Shown in pieces: positions 35,096-45,971 of a DNA stretch of 64,000 nucleotides. Position 1 is the stretch's first letter; every line of letters begins with the position of its first letter. A program made the position numbers and the translations under genes. The stretch is from the NCBI GenBank assembly GCA_014237715.1, contig JAAZZG010000004.1, positions 62,001 to 126,000 on the forward strand. Direction: 5' to 3'. This DNA is from Acidimicrobiales bacterium. Lineage in GTDB: Bacteria > Actinomycetota > Acidimicrobiia > Acidimicrobiales > MedAcidi-G1. Below the pieces are notes generated by a model. The model saw nothing but the letters and a program-made list of their open reading frames with translations, did not search any database and had not been told where the DNA came from.

Positions 35096-36058
35096 ATGTC
35101 GGAATCATTGCCGGGAGGCGAGTTCGAGGCCTGTCACCGGCATCCGGAGAATCGGGCCGGAGTGCGCTGTCAGCGGTGCAACCGTCGGATCTGTGCGCTG
35201 TGCATGCACACGGCATCGGTGGGCTTCCACTGTCCGGACTGCGTAGGCGGCTCGAGGACGCGACGACGCGAAAGGTCCAGTCCGATCCGTCCGGTGGGGG
35301 CGCGCCCTACGGGGCGGCGAGTCGCACAAGTGCGGGTCGGTCCGGTGGAGGGGCCACCAGCCACCCTGGCGCTGGTTGCCCTAAACGTCGCGGCGTTCCT
35401 GGCCACCGTCTTTCTGGGCGGCTCGGGAGGTGGCAGCATCTACGACCGGTTCGCCTCCGGCGGCGGGATGGTCACCGTCGACCACGGTCTGCTGGGCATC
35501 GGCCGGTCGGGGCCGTTCCTCATCGGCGTGGCCGAGGGGGAGTGGAGTCGTCTGCTCACCGGTGGCTTCCTGCATGCCGGCCTTCTCCACCTCCTGGTCA
35601 ACATGTTCCTGCTGTGGATGCTGGGTCGCCAGCTGGAGGCCGTACACGGTCCGGGTCGTTATGCCGGCCTGTACCTGGCGTCGTTGCTGGCCGGCTCGTT
35701 CGGGGTGATGCTGCGCGACCCTCAGGCCCTCACGGTGGGCGCATCGGGTGCCGTGTTCGGCCTCATGGCCGCGGCAGTGATCCACCAACTCCGGCGAGGG
35801 ATCAACCCGTGGGGGACGGGGCTGGGAGGCCTGCTCCTGGTCAACGTGGTATTCACCTTCGGCCGGCCTGGGATCAGCATCGGTGGCCATCTGGGTGGAT
35901 TGGTAGGCGGTGCGTTGGTGGCGTGGATGGTCGACACCGTCGAGCGTCGGGACATACCCCGGGTGCTGGTCGCCGCGCTGCCCTGGGCGGTGGCGATCGC
36001 GTTCGCCGCCGGTTCGGTGTGGGCGGCCGGACGTTGGTGGGACCCGGTGCTGCGTTGA
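35096..36058 (+). CDS. Rhomboid-family intramembrane serine protease with N-terminal zinc-binding domain
   Basis: A 320-residue protein. Residues 11-50 hold a B-box-like zinc head (Cys13, His16, Cys25, Cys28, Cys33, Cys36, His45, Cys46, Cys49). A basic linker leads to six or seven membrane helices. The Ser-His dyad is Ser217 in TVGASGAVFGL and His265 in SIGGHLGGLVGG; LLHLLVNMFLLWMLG carries the conserved Asn of the oxyanion hole. It should cleave membrane proteins within the bilayer. Zinc-headed rhomboids of this shape are common in actinobacteria. The ATG at 35096 begins 5 nt after the cupin stop; whether they are co-transcribed is uncertain. Confidence 0.88.
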   Translation: MSESLPGGEFEACHRHPENRAGVRCQRCNRRICALCMHTASVGFHCPDCVGGSRTRRRERSSPIRPVGARPTGRRVAQVRVGPVEGPPATLALVALNVAAFLATVFLGGSGGGSIYDRFASGGGMVTVDHGLLGIGRSGPFLIGVAEGEWSRLLTGGFLHAGLLHLLVNMFLLWMLGRQLEAVHGPGRYAGLYLASLLAGSFGVMLRDPQALTVGASGAVFGLMAAAVIHQLRRGINPWGTGLGGLLLVNVVFTFGRPGISIGGHLGGLVGGALVAWMVDTVERRDIPRVLVAALPWAVAIAFAAGSVWAAGRWWDPVLR

Positions 36059-36084
36059 GCTCGTCCTCGGGGGACGATCGCGTG

Positions 36085-36792
36085 ATGGACGAACAATCAT
36101 CGAACCAGTCGGCCGTCGGACCACCAGATCTGGAGTTCTTCTGGGACCCGGTGTGTCCGTTCGCCTGGCAGACGTCACGCTGGCTGCGACGGGTGGCAGA
36201 CCTTCGGGAACTGACTGTTGAGTGGCGGTTCATCAACCTGTCGATCCTCAACGAGGAGCGCGACTACGACGCCGAGTTCCCCGAGGGCTATCGGGAGTCA
36301 CACGACCGGGGACGCCGCATGCTGAGGGTGGCGGCCTCGGTGCGTGCCGCCGAGGGGACCGCCGCGATGGATCGGCTCTACCGGGCGTTCGGCGAGACGA
36401 TCTGGCACCGGGTGATGGACGAGGGCGCCGACTTCCGCGCCGATGTGGCCACACCGGACCACATTGCCAATGTGTTGGAACGGGCGGGTTTCGATCCGGC
36501 CCACGGCGACGCGGCGACCGACCCCTCGTGGGACGCCGAACTGCGGGCCGAGACCGCCGAAGCGGTGGGCCGCACGGGTGATCAGGTGGGGACGCCGATC
36601 ATCACCTTCGGGCCTCCCGACGGTCCGTCGATCTTCGGGCCGGTCATCTCGTCGGTTCCCGACTCTGACGAGGAGTGTCTGGCGCTGTACGACGCCACGG
36701 TCACCCTGTGCGGGTTCAACACGTTCTCCGAACTCAAGCGCAGCGCCCGGCCACGGTTGGACCTACCGGTCATGACCGGGCGTTCCGGTTAA
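36085..36792 (+). CDS. DsbA-fold protein of the Rv2466c (mycothiol-dependent reductase) family, CPFA active site
   Basis: A 235-residue thioredoxin/DsbA-fold protein. FFWDPVCPFAWQTSRWLRRV, INLSILNEERD, GTPIITFG and SIFGPVISSVP correspond closely to Rv2466c, a mycothiol-dependent reductase that activates nitro-drugs. Rv2466c has a CPWC dithiol; here the motif is CPFA, so the nucleophilic Cys24 stays while the second Cys is Ala27, giving a monothiol site. A DsbA-type protein-oxidation role is unlikely, since no signal peptide is seen. It starts at ATG 36085, 26 nt after the rhomboid stop, and is probably in one transcript with it. It converges on a methyltransferase gene. Confidence 0.8.
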   Translation: MDEQSSNQSAVGPPDLEFFWDPVCPFAWQTSRWLRRVADLRELTVEWRFINLSILNEERDYDAEFPEGYRESHDRGRRMLRVAASVRAAEGTAAMDRLYRAFGETIWHRVMDEGADFRADVATPDHIANVLERAGFDPAHGDAATDPSWDAELRAETAEAVGRTGDQVGTPIITFGPPDGPSIFGPVISSVPDSDEECLALYDATVTLCGFNTFSELKRSARPRLDLPVMTGRSG

Positions 36793-36836
36793 CTCCGACC
36801 ATCTTCCGCGACGGGGTACCGGCTCGGCTACCGGTG

Positions 36837-37601
36837 TCACGTGGTGTCGGCTCGACGCCACGTGCTCACGTGATGCGACGAGTCGTTGGAGAATGGGGTG
36901 CCCCGCCAGTCCTCGGTTCGGTCGACCCGCTCCAGCCCGGCGACGGCCGCCATGGTGTCGAGTTGGTCCGGGGTGGCGTAGCGCAACAGGTACGGGAAGA
37001 ACCGGTTTCCGGCCGCCGTCATCACGATCCGCTGCCCGGTGATGGTCTGGGCAGCCTTGTCGGTGGCCACCACGTCCAGCATCACCCGGTCGATGGATAC
37101 GTCGCGGACCGATACGCCGTCGTGGGCGTCGGGAGCTGGCACGAACGCCTCAAGCACGAACCGGCCTCCAGGGGCCAACGTCTCGGCCACGCCGTACATG
37201 CATGCCTGTTGGGTCGCCTCGGTGGTCAGGTTGAAGAACGTGTTGAAGCCCACCAGTACCACGTCGAATCCTGTGCCCGCGATGGTCGGATCGGCCATGT
37301 CGCCAGCGACCAGAGTGAGCCGGTCAGCTCCCGGCTTGGCCATGAGGCGGTCCAGCATCGACGGTGAGGCATCCAGCCCGGTGACGGCCAGGCCCCGGTC
37401 GGCCAGCGGGAGGGCGAGTCGGCCGGTGCCGACGCCTAATTCCAACACGGTGCCCGCCGGCCCGGCGAGGGTGTTGACCCGGTCAGCTACCTCGCCGGGG
37501 GATCCAATCTGGGTGAGGGCGATCCCGCCGTCGGCGCCGTACCACTCGTCGTAGACCTCGGCCATGGTCTCGCCGTAGGTCTCGCTGTCGTACCCGTCCA
37601 T
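36837..37601 (-). CDS. Class I SAM-dependent methyltransferase
   Basis: A 254-residue Rossmann-fold methyltransferase. The SAM-binding motif I is TVLELGVGTGRLALPLADRG, followed by VTGLDASPSMLDRL (acidic residue that binds the ribose), LVAGDMADPTIAG and APGGRFVLEAF. The acceptor is not identifiable. The start at the ATG at 37601 begins at the conserved DGYDSETYGETMAEVYDEWY; a longer in-frame reading upstream overlaps the divergent cysteine desulfurase gene. It shares a 75-bp divergent region with that gene; CAGACT lies 7 nt before its ATG as a weak -10. Confidence 0.85.
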   Translation of the reverse strand: MDGYDSETYGETMAEVYDEWYGADGGIALTQIGSPGEVADRVNTLAGPAGTVLELGVGTGRLALPLADRGLAVTGLDASPSMLDRLMAKPGADRLTLVAGDMADPTIAGTGFDVVLVGFNTFFNLTTEATQQACMYGVAETLAPGGRFVLEAFVPAPDAHDGVSVRDVSIDRVMLDVVATDKAAQTITGQRIVMTAAGNRFFPYLLRYATPDQLDTMAAVAGLERVDRTEDWRGTPFSNDSSHHVSTWRRADTT

Positions 37602-37663
37602 AATCGAGAGTCTGGAGGATGGATCGGCAGACTCCAATAGGGACCCGTGGACCGGGTCGGCCG

Positions 37664-37669
37664 TAGCCT
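37664..37669 (+). promoter_or_regulatory. -10 box of the cysteine desulfurase gene (leaderless type)
   Basis: TAGCCT, 7 nt before the GTG at 37677. Confidence 0.5.
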
Positions 37670-37676
37670 TGACGCC

Positions 37677-38891
37677 GTGGGAGTGGAGCTGACGAACGAG
37701 ATTTCCCAGAAACGGGTCTATCTGGATCATGCGGCCAGCACGCCGGCTCGGCCCGAGGTGGTGGCCGCCATGTTGCCCTGGCTGGCCGACCACCCCGGCA
37801 ACCCGTCGGGCTCCCATGCCGCGGCCCGGGAGGCCCGGCGGGCGGTCGACGACGCTCGCGACCATGTGGCCGTCCTGGTGGGGTGCCTACCGGGTGAGGT
37901 GGTCTTCACCTCTGGGGGGACCGAGGCCGACAACCTGGCTGTGGACGGCGTGGTTCGGGCCACCGGTGGCCTGCCGGTGTGCAGCGCGGCCGAACATCCG
38001 GCGGTGCTGGAGCCGGTGCGTGACGCCGGCGGGATGGTGGTGCCGACCGACGCCGGTGGCCGCATCGACCTCGAGGCCCTGTCCGAGGTGCTGGCCTCGG
38101 TCGACGCCTCCTCGGTGGCCGAGGCCCCGGAGACGGGGATCGCCCTGGTGTCGGCCATGGTGGCCAACAACGAGACTGGAGCGGTGACCGACATCACCGC
38201 GGTGGCCGCGGTGGTGGCCGAACATGCGCCCGACGCCGTCGTGCACACCGATGCCGTGCAGGCCACCGCATGGCTGGACCTGCCCGCGGCGGTCCATCGG
38301 GCCGGGTTGGTCAGCATCACCGGCCACAAGTTCGGCGGCCCCAAGGGCGCCGGCGCACTGGTAGTGCGGGCTGGGGTGCCGTTGGTGCCCGTCCTACGGG
38401 GTGGTGGGCAGGAACGTGAACGGCGTAGCGGGACCCAGAACGTGCCGGCCATCGTGGGCCTTGGCGAGGCAGCCCGTCTGATGGTCGTCGAGCGTGACGC
38501 CAGTTGCCAGCGGGTCGGAGCCCTCCGGAACCGGCTGGAGGACGGGCTGGTGGAGGCCGTCGGCGGAGCCCGTCGGACGGTGCCCGACGGAACCCCCCGG
38601 ACCCCCGGGGTGGCCCACCTGTGTTTCGACGGCATCGAGAGCGAAGAGTTGTTGTTCCTGCTCGAACGGGACGGAATTGCGGCCAGCGCCGCGTCGTCGT
38701 GTGCCAGCGGGGCCCAGGAACCGTCGCCGGTCCTGGCTGCCATGGGCATCGACCGGGTGACGGCAGCGGGATCGCTGCGACTGTCCCTGGGGTGGGCCAG
38801 TACCGGCGCTGACGTGGACCATGCCCTCGCCGTCGTCCCGGCGGCCGTGGAGCGACTTCGGGCCCACGCCCGTTCGTTGCAGTCCAGATGA
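37677..38891 (+). CDS. Cysteine desulfurase (IscS/NifS family)
   Basis: The PLP enzyme removes sulfur from cysteine as an enzyme persulfide. About 404 residues. VYLDHAASTPARPEV is the NifS opening; FTSGGTEADNLAV, AAEHPAVLEPV, HTDAVQATAW and the PLP-lysine GHKFGGPKGAGAL follow; the persulfide Cys is in ASAASSCASGAQEPSPVL. Its stop overlaps the ATG of mnmA, so the sulfur probably goes to tRNA 2-thiolation. The iscS-mnmA pairing occurs in many actinobacteria (Rv3025c-Rv3024c in Mycobacterium). Confidence 0.92.
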   Translation: MGVELTNEISQKRVYLDHAASTPARPEVVAAMLPWLADHPGNPSGSHAAAREARRAVDDARDHVAVLVGCLPGEVVFTSGGTEADNLAVDGVVRATGGLPVCSAAEHPAVLEPVRDAGGMVVPTDAGGRIDLEALSEVLASVDASSVAEAPETGIALVSAMVANNETGAVTDITAVAAVVAEHAPDAVVHTDAVQATAWLDLPAAVHRAGLVSITGHKFGGPKGAGALVVRAGVPLVPVLRGGGQERERRSGTQNVPAIVGLGEAARLMVVERDASCQRVGALRNRLEDGLVEAVGGARRTVPDGTPRTPGVAHLCFDGIESEELLFLLERDGIAASAASSCASGAQEPSPVLAAMGIDRVTAAGSLRLSLGWASTGADVDHALAVVPAAVERLRAHARSLQSR

Positions 38892-40000
38892 CCGACCAGA
38901 GCCACGCCGTGTCCGACCCGATGGGAACGCCGGACGGCGGGCCGACCGGGCCGGTGATGGTGGCCATGTCGGGAGGCGTCGACTCGTCGGTGGCCGCCGC
39001 CCTGCTTCGCGACGTCGGCCATGAGGTGGTGGGGGTGACCCTTCGCCTGTGGGGTGGAGAGTCCGACTCGGGGTGCTGCGCGGTGTCCGACGTCGACGAT
39101 GCCCGTCGGGCGGCGGACGCCCTGGGGATCGAGCACCACGTGTTCAATCTGGGTGATGACTTCGAGCGTGACGTGGTGGCGCCCTACGTGGCCGCCCACG
39201 CGGCGGGTCGCACTCCGAACCCGTGCGTGGAGTGCAACCGGCACCTCAAGTTCAACCGACTCCGGCACCGGGCCTCCGCTCTCGGCTTCGATCGGATAGC
39301 TACCGGGCACCACGCCAGGATCGTCCAACGGCGCGACGGCACCCGCCGTATCGCCCGGGCCGTCGACTCGGCCAAGGACCAGTCCTACGTGCTGCACATG
39401 CTCGACCAGTCACAGTTGGCCGGACTGCTACTACCCATAGGCGACCTGAGCAAGGACGAGGTCCGGCGCCGCGCTGCGGCCATCGGACTCCGGACGGCCG
39501 ACAAGCCCGACAGTCAGGACGTGTGCTTCATCACGCGGGCCCACGGTCGGGAGGACTTCTTGGGTCGACGTATCCCGCTGACGCCCGGCCGGGTGGTGGA
39601 CGGATCCGGCGCCGATGTCGGTGCGGTTGACGCGATGGAGTTGGTGACCATTGGCCAACGTCGGGGGATGGCCCTGGCTGGTGGTGGCGCCCCCCGTTAC
39701 GCGGTGGCCGTGGACCTTCCAACGGCCACCGTGACCGTGGGGTCAGCCGCCGATCTGCTGGTCGACGAGACTCCGGTTGAGAGCCTGGTCTGGACCGGGG
39801 ATCACGTGGATCCGGGCGGACTGGCGGCACAGACGAGCGCCCACGGGACGGCCGAACCGGTGACGGTGCACGCCAGTCTGGAGAGGTGTCCGGACCGATG
39901 GCAGCTGCGGTGGGCCCGACCCCACCGTCGGGTGGCGCCCGGCCAGAGCGTGGTGTTCTACGAGGGCGACGAGGTGGTCGGCGGAGCGACGGCCGCCTGA
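38888..40000 (+). CDS. mnmA: tRNA-specific 2-thiouridylase MnmA
   Basis: It installs the 2-thio group on uridine 34 of tRNAs for Lys, Glu and Gln. 370 residues. The ATP pyrophosphatase loop is AMSGGVDSSVAAALL; Cys in TPNPCVECNRHLKF and Cys in DSQDVCFIT are the catalytic pair that takes up persulfide sulfur; GHHARIV and SAKDQSYVLHML are conserved. The C-terminal beta-barrel ends in VFYEGDEVVGGATA. The first 20 residues before the PP-loop are variable. It overlaps the cysteine desulfurase gene by 4 nt, so donor and user are made together. A hairpin follows the stop. Confidence 0.95.
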   Translation: MTDQSHAVSDPMGTPDGGPTGPVMVAMSGGVDSSVAAALLRDVGHEVVGVTLRLWGGESDSGCCAVSDVDDARRAADALGIEHHVFNLGDDFERDVVAPYVAAHAAGRTPNPCVECNRHLKFNRLRHRASALGFDRIATGHHARIVQRRDGTRRIARAVDSAKDQSYVLHMLDQSQLAGLLLPIGDLSKDEVRRRAAAIGLRTADKPDSQDVCFITRAHGREDFLGRRIPLTPGRVVDGSGADVGAVDAMELVTIGQRRGMALAGGGAPRYAVAVDLPTATVTVGSAADLLVDETPVESLVWTGDHVDPGGLAAQTSAHGTAEPVTVHASLERCPDRWQLRWARPHRRVAPGQSVVFYEGDEVVGGATAA

Positions 40001-40021
40001 CCTGTTCAGCTCACTGACAGG
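40001..40021. terminator. Hairpin between convergent mnmA and a membrane protein gene
   Basis: CCTGTTCAG and CTGACAGG pair with one bulged base around a 4-nt loop, in the 30-bp intergenic gap. Probably acts on both strands. Confidence 0.45.
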
Positions 40022-40030
40022 CAGCCCGTT

Positions 40031-40987
40031 TCAGCCCACTGGCAGGCGACGTCGGGCCGCTTCGGCCAGGACCACGTCGGGACGGACCGGGGAACATAGG
40101 AAAGCCTCGATGGCCTGTACCTCAATGGCGGGCGTTTCAGCCCCGCCACGGGACTTGGCGGGCAGGATGTCATGGGGCTGACGGCAACGGACCTCGAGGG
40201 CCAGCCCCCGTGCCTGCTGGGTGAAGTCACGGGCACCGGTGTGGGCCGCCGCGGCGCCGAGCTGGTCCAGTCCGGCCCTCTGGAGAAGGGTGGGCTCGGC
40301 GAGGGCCAGGTGGTCGTGGAGGACGAATCCGGCGGGCACCAGCACGATCCAACGGCGGACCAGCCGGTGCAGCGACCGGAGGGAGAGAACGGCCAGCGGG
40401 AGACCGGCGGCGGTGACCAAGGCTCCGGGCACCCACCGGGAGTGCAGGAGGAGGACCGGGCCGACGGTCGCACCTGCGACGGCCACAGCGGTGGCCAGGG
40501 GGCCGAGGACTAGAACGACCGGACCGGGCGCCCGCAACAGGAAGCGGCGCTCGTCGCCGTACGAGGCGCCGTCCACGAACCGGTCGGCCACCGGAGCGGC
40601 GAATGAGGTCAGGACAACGAGGACCCCGGCAAGGAGTGCGAAGCCGGTGTGCACGAGGTCGTCGGTAACGGTGGCGCTCCATACGGCGAGAGCGGCGACG
40701 CCCGGACCGCCGAGGCGCAGCACGGTCAGGGTCACGGGCAGCGGTACGAGGGTGGCCGTCAGGCAGAGCGCCCAGCAGATCCAGAGCGCCGCTGAGGTAG
40801 CCGAACGCGGCCCCGGGTCCATGCCATGGAGGGCATCGGCGACGGCGGGACCGATCAGGATCGGGAGGAGCACCCAGACGGCTCGCAGGCCCGATACGTC
40901 AAGTCGCTCGGCGCGGCGTCCCGGGTGGTCGTCCGACCGCGACGAGGCCACGGAGGAAACCAGGGAAGGAAATGAGCGTCGAGCCAC
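40031..40987 (-). CDS. Unknown polytopic membrane protein
   Basis: About 318 residues with no family I recognise. A basic N-terminus leads into six or so hydrophobic segments (for example AVWVLLPILIGPAVADAL, LWICWALCLTATLVPLPVTL, ALLAGVLVVLTSFAAPVA and VVLVLGPLATAVAVAGATVG). The C-terminal ~90 residues are soluble: LHDHLALAEPTLLQRAGLDQ and an AIEAFLCSPVRPDVVLAEAARRR tail. I prefer the GTG at 40987, 6 nt after TAGCGT; a GTG one codon earlier is equivalent. It is divergent from ligA, with both promoters in a 57-bp gap. It lies between the mnmA and ligA genes found near one another in Mycobacterium. Confidence 0.65.
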   Translation of the reverse strand: MARRSFPSLVSSVASSRSDDHPGRRAERLDVSGLRAVWVLLPILIGPAVADALHGMDPGPRSATSAALWICWALCLTATLVPLPVTLTVLRLGGPGVAALAVWSATVTDDLVHTGFALLAGVLVVLTSFAAPVADRFVDGASYGDERRFLLRAPGPVVLVLGPLATAVAVAGATVGPVLLLHSRWVPGALVTAAGLPLAVLSLRSLHRLVRRWIVLVPAGFVLHDHLALAEPTLLQRAGLDQLGAAAAHTGARDFTQQARGLALEVRCRQPHDILPAKSRGGAETPAIEVQAIEAFLCSPVRPDVVLAEAARRRLPVG

Positions 40988-40993
40988 CACCCC

Positions 40994-40999
40994 ACGCTA
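40994..40999 (-). promoter_or_regulatory. -10 box of the membrane protein gene (leaderless type)
   Basis: TAGCGT on the minus strand, 6 nt before the GTG at 40987. Confidence 0.45.
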
Positions 41000-41032
41000 G
41001 GGCCCGCTCCGGAGCCTGTCGCGGGCCCTCGG

Positions 41033-43120
<2,088 letters not shown>

Positions 43121-43182
43121 CCCACTGATCAGTTGGCCCACCGAGCGGCTGGTTGGCGGAGTGGCTGGGGCCCGTCCCCGGG

Positions 43183-43596
43183 TCAGCCGTCGACCCGGAA
43201 GCACCAGTCGATGGTGGCGGTGCGGTCGGTGTTGCGGACCGGCCAGTAACGCACCGTGGCGCACACCTCCTGAGAGGGGAGTCGCTCGAGGGCCAGGCCG
43301 GCGTCGGGTCGGAAGATCACCGAGTTCAACGCCTTCTCGACCCTCTGCTGGTCGAAGGGGATGGCGGTGCCACCGATGTGGACGATTTCGCCCACCCAGC
43401 CGGCAGCGAGGATGGCCCCCACGTTGGCCTGGGGCAGGACGGTGTCCCCCCGAGCGGGTAGGAGCTCAGACACGGCCGGATTGGTCGACACCGATACGTC
43501 GCCGAGGTTCTCGCTGGGTAGCAGGGCGGCCAGCACCAGCACGCCCACGCCGAGACCCATGAGCACGCTGATGACGAGGGCACGGCGTCGGGTCAC
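43183..43596 (-). CDS. Unknown membrane-anchored small protein
   Basis: A 137-residue protein. The first 28 residues (RRR, then ALVISVLMGLGVGVLVLAAL) form a signal anchor. The rest is expected outside the cytoplasm: a strand-rich domain with VGEIVHIGGTAIPFDQQRVEKA and two cysteines in QEVCATVRYWPV and IDWCFRVDG that could form a disulfide. I recognise no family. It starts at GTG 43596 with TAGCCT 6 nt upstream. It is divergent from the PASTA kinase, with a 43-bp gap and two mirror-image promoter boxes, so both may serve cell-envelope functions. Confidence 0.65.
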   Translation of the reverse strand: MTRRRALVISVLMGLGVGVLVLAALLPSENLGDVSVSTNPAVSELLPARGDTVLPQANVGAILAAGWVGEIVHIGGTAIPFDQQRVEKALNSVIFRPDAGLALERLPSQEVCATVRYWPVRNTDRTATIDWCFRVDG

Positions 43597-43602
43597 GGGC
43601 GC

Positions 43603-43608
43603 AGGCTA
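43603..43608 (-). promoter_or_regulatory. -10 box of the anchored protein gene (leaderless type)
   Basis: TAGCCT on the minus strand, 6 nt before the GTG at 43596. Confidence 0.5.
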
Positions 43609-43627
43609 TCCATAGGGTCCGGACGGG

Positions 43628-43633
43628 TAGCCT
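43628..43633 (+). promoter_or_regulatory. -10 box of the PASTA kinase gene (leaderless type)
   Basis: TAGCCT, 6 nt before the GTG at 43640; identical in box and spacing to the divergent gene's promoter 20 bp away. Confidence 0.5.
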
Positions 43634-43639
43634 CCGGGG

Positions 43640-45607
43640 GTGACCGACGGATTCACCGACGGGGCCCCCGCCGGCCCGGGCGGCGCCATGCCCGCGCCAG
43701 GCCGGATGCTGGGTGGCCGATATCGCCTGGGTGGCGTCATCGGCACCGGCGGCTCGGGCACCGTGTACCTCGCCGACGACTTGTCGCTGGGGCGCCAGGT
43801 GGCCGTCAAGGTGCTCCATTCCTCGCTGGTCGGAGACCAGGCGTTCGTCGAGCGGTTCCGGGCCGAAGCCCGTCTGGTGGCCTCGTTGGCCGACCCCCAC
43901 GTGGTGGCCATCTACGACTGGGGGGTCGACGGGCAGGCCTACCTGGTGACCGAGTACCTGGGTGGTGGCAGCCTCCGCAGCATCCTGTCGTCGGGTCGCA
44001 CGCTCACGCCGTCTCAGATGCTCATGGTGGCCCTCGAGGCCTGTCGGGCACTCGACCATGCGCACCGTCAGGGCATCATCCACCGGGATGTCAAGCCGGC
44101 CAACCTGCTCTTCGGACAGGACGCCCGCCTGCGTATTGCCGACTTCGGTCTGGCCGACGCCCTGACCGGCTCTGCCAGCCGGGAGTTGTTCGGCGGAGGC
44201 GGCGTGATCGGCACGGCACGGTACGCCTCGCCCGAGCAGGCCCAAGGCCATCCGTTGGACGGTCGTTCCGACGTCTACGCCCTCGCCCTCTGCATGGTCG
44301 AGGCGGTGACCGGCCACCTCCCCTTCGTGGCTGACACCATTGCCGACACGCTCGCAGCCCGCGTGGGGCAGAACGTCCCCATTCCCGAGGCCCTCGGACC
44401 GCTGGTGCCGGCGGTGGCCAGTGCCGGCACCGCTGATGTGGAGAACCGCCCGTCGGCCCGTGAACTGGGCCGCCTACTACTCGACGTGGCTGGGCGGATG
44501 TCCCGACCCGAGCCACTGCCCCTCGTGGGTCCCGGCGAGGTCGGCGCCGCTCCGATGCCCGGCGAGGCCGAACATGGAGCGCCGTCGGTGTTCACCGATC
44601 CCGGTCCGGCCACCCGGGCCCATTCCCCGATCCAGGCCCATTCGCCCGTCCTCGGACAGACACCTGCCCGGGCGGCGTCCCCGGTCCGGCCTCGACGCCG
44701 CCGCTGGCGGGGGGCCCTGCTGGTCGCCACCCTCCTGGTCGGTGCGGTGGTGGGCGTCAGTGTGCTGTTGTCGGCCGGCCGCACGACCACCCGGGCCGTT
44801 CCGGCTCTGGTGAACACCTCGGGTGACAGCGCACGGTCGTTGCTCACCGAACTGGGCTGGTTGGTCGAGGAGCGCTACGACCGCCGGGACGACACCCTCG
44901 AGGGCCAGGTGTTGTCCATGCAGCCGGCCGGCGGTGCCCGACTGGAGGCCGGCGAGACGGTGGTGTTGGTGGTTTCGCTCGGTCCGGCTCGGATGCCGGT
45001 GCCCGACGACCTGGTCGGCGTAAGCCTCGAGGAGGCGGGTCGTCGTCTCGACGATGCCGGCCTGACGTTGGGCACGGTGTCGACCCAGAAGGACGAAGCC
45101 ACGGCGGCCGGTCTGGTCATCTCGGTTACAACCATCGACGAGACGGTGCCCCAGGGTTCTGCGATCGACCTGTTGGTGTCCGGTGGACCGTTGCCCCGGG
45201 TGGTGCCCGAGGGCCTGGTGGGCCTGATGCCAGCCGACGTGGTGGCCGAGCTGATCACCCTGCGTCTGGCCCCCACCATGGGCGAGGAGTACGACGAGTG
45301 GGTGGCCGCCGGACGGGTGGCGCGTGTCGAGCCGGTCGGCGGAACCCGGATCGAGGTCGACGACGACGTCCGCGTGGTGGTCTCCCTCGGCGCCGAGCCC
45401 CGAGCCGTGCCGTCGATGGAGGGCCTGTCACTGGCCGCAGCCGAGAGTCGCCTGGCTGCCTCAGGCTTCCGCAGCGTGGTCGTCGAGGGCCTACCCGACG
45501 GAGACGATGTGGATCGAGCGTTGCAGGTCGTGGTGTCCCAGACGCCGTCGGCCGGCCGGCGCGAGATGCCGAGTACCACGGTGACACTCGTGGTCAGTCC
45601 GGCCTGA
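43640..45607 (+). CDS. PknB-like Ser/Thr protein kinase with four PASTA domains
   Basis: A 655-residue transmembrane kinase. The cytosolic kinase domain has the glycine loop IGTGGSGTVYLADD, Lys57 in VAVKVL, the catalytic HRDVKPANLL (Asp150), DFG at 168-170 and an activation segment ending in YASPEQAQGHPLDGRSDVYA. A Pro-rich juxtamembrane region precedes the membrane helix at about 358-379. Four PASTA repeats (about 385-655), which bind muropeptides or lipid II in this family, form the outside part. It probably senses cell-wall status. No partner phosphatase or SEDS protein is nearby; ligA and gatCAB flank it. It begins with a glycine/proline-rich 20-residue extension. Confidence 0.93.
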   Translation: MTDGFTDGAPAGPGGAMPAPGRMLGGRYRLGGVIGTGGSGTVYLADDLSLGRQVAVKVLHSSLVGDQAFVERFRAEARLVASLADPHVVAIYDWGVDGQAYLVTEYLGGGSLRSILSSGRTLTPSQMLMVALEACRALDHAHRQGIIHRDVKPANLLFGQDARLRIADFGLADALTGSASRELFGGGGVIGTARYASPEQAQGHPLDGRSDVYALALCMVEAVTGHLPFVADTIADTLAARVGQNVPIPEALGPLVPAVASAGTADVENRPSARELGRLLLDVAGRMSRPEPLPLVGPGEVGAAPMPGEAEHGAPSVFTDPGPATRAHSPIQAHSPVLGQTPARAASPVRPRRRRWRGALLVATLLVGAVVGVSVLLSAGRTTTRAVPALVNTSGDSARSLLTELGWLVEERYDRRDDTLEGQVLSMQPAGGARLEAGETVVLVVSLGPARMPVPDDLVGVSLEEAGRRLDDAGLTLGTVSTQKDEATAAGLVISVTTIDETVPQGSAIDLLVSGGPLPRVVPEGLVGLMPADVVAELITLRLAPTMGEEYDEWVAAGRVARVEPVGGTRIEVDDDVRVVVSLGAEPRAVPSMEGLSLAAAESRLAASGFRSVVVEGLPDGDDVDRALQVVVSQTPSAGRREMPSTTVTLVVSPA

Positions 45608-45668
45608 GCCGTATCGTTCTTCCGGCCTTTCATCTCGCCGTCCAACCGTCCCCGACGAGGCTCCTCCG

Positions 45669-45971
45669 ATGACCGAACGCATCTCCAGAAGTGACGTGGC
45701 CCATGTGGCCAACCTGGCCCACCTGTCGTTGACCGATGACGAACTCGAGGCCTTCACCGGCCAATTGGCCGACGTGCTGGACCACGCGGCCGACCTCGAG
45801 GCCCTGGACCTGGACGACGTGGAGCCGATGATTCATCCGCTGCCGCTGCGAAACGTGCTGCGCCCCGACGTGGTTGGTGCGACCAGCGACCGGTCCGAGG
45901 TGCTGGCCTGTGCGCCGTCGGTGGAGGATGAGCAGTTCCGCGTCCCGCCGGTGCTGGGTGAGGCCCCGTGA
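45669..45971 (+). CDS. gatC: Asp-tRNA(Asn)/Glu-tRNA(Gln) amidotransferase subunit C
   Basis: A 100-residue stabilising subunit of the GatCAB complex. [20 protein letters not shown] and [19 protein letters not shown] are the family signatures. It starts 61 nt after the kinase gene and overlaps gatA by 4 nt, forming a tight gatC-gatA-gatB operon. Confidence 0.93.
   Translation: MTERISRSDVAHVANLAHLSLTDDELEAFTGQLADVLDHAADLEALDLDDVEPMIHPLPLRNVLRPDVVGATSDRSEVLACAPSVEDEQFRVPPVLGEAP

Noticed and set aside
37727-39397. 556-codon frame antisense to the cysteine desulfurase and mnmA
   Set aside because: Covers two clearly conserved genes; composition rich in Arg, Ser and Thr, as typical for shadow frames here.
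43124-43133. Palindrome ACTGATCAGT after ligA
   Set aside because: A 10-bp palindrome in a short convergent gap with no partner or repeat; too short to assign as terminator or operator.
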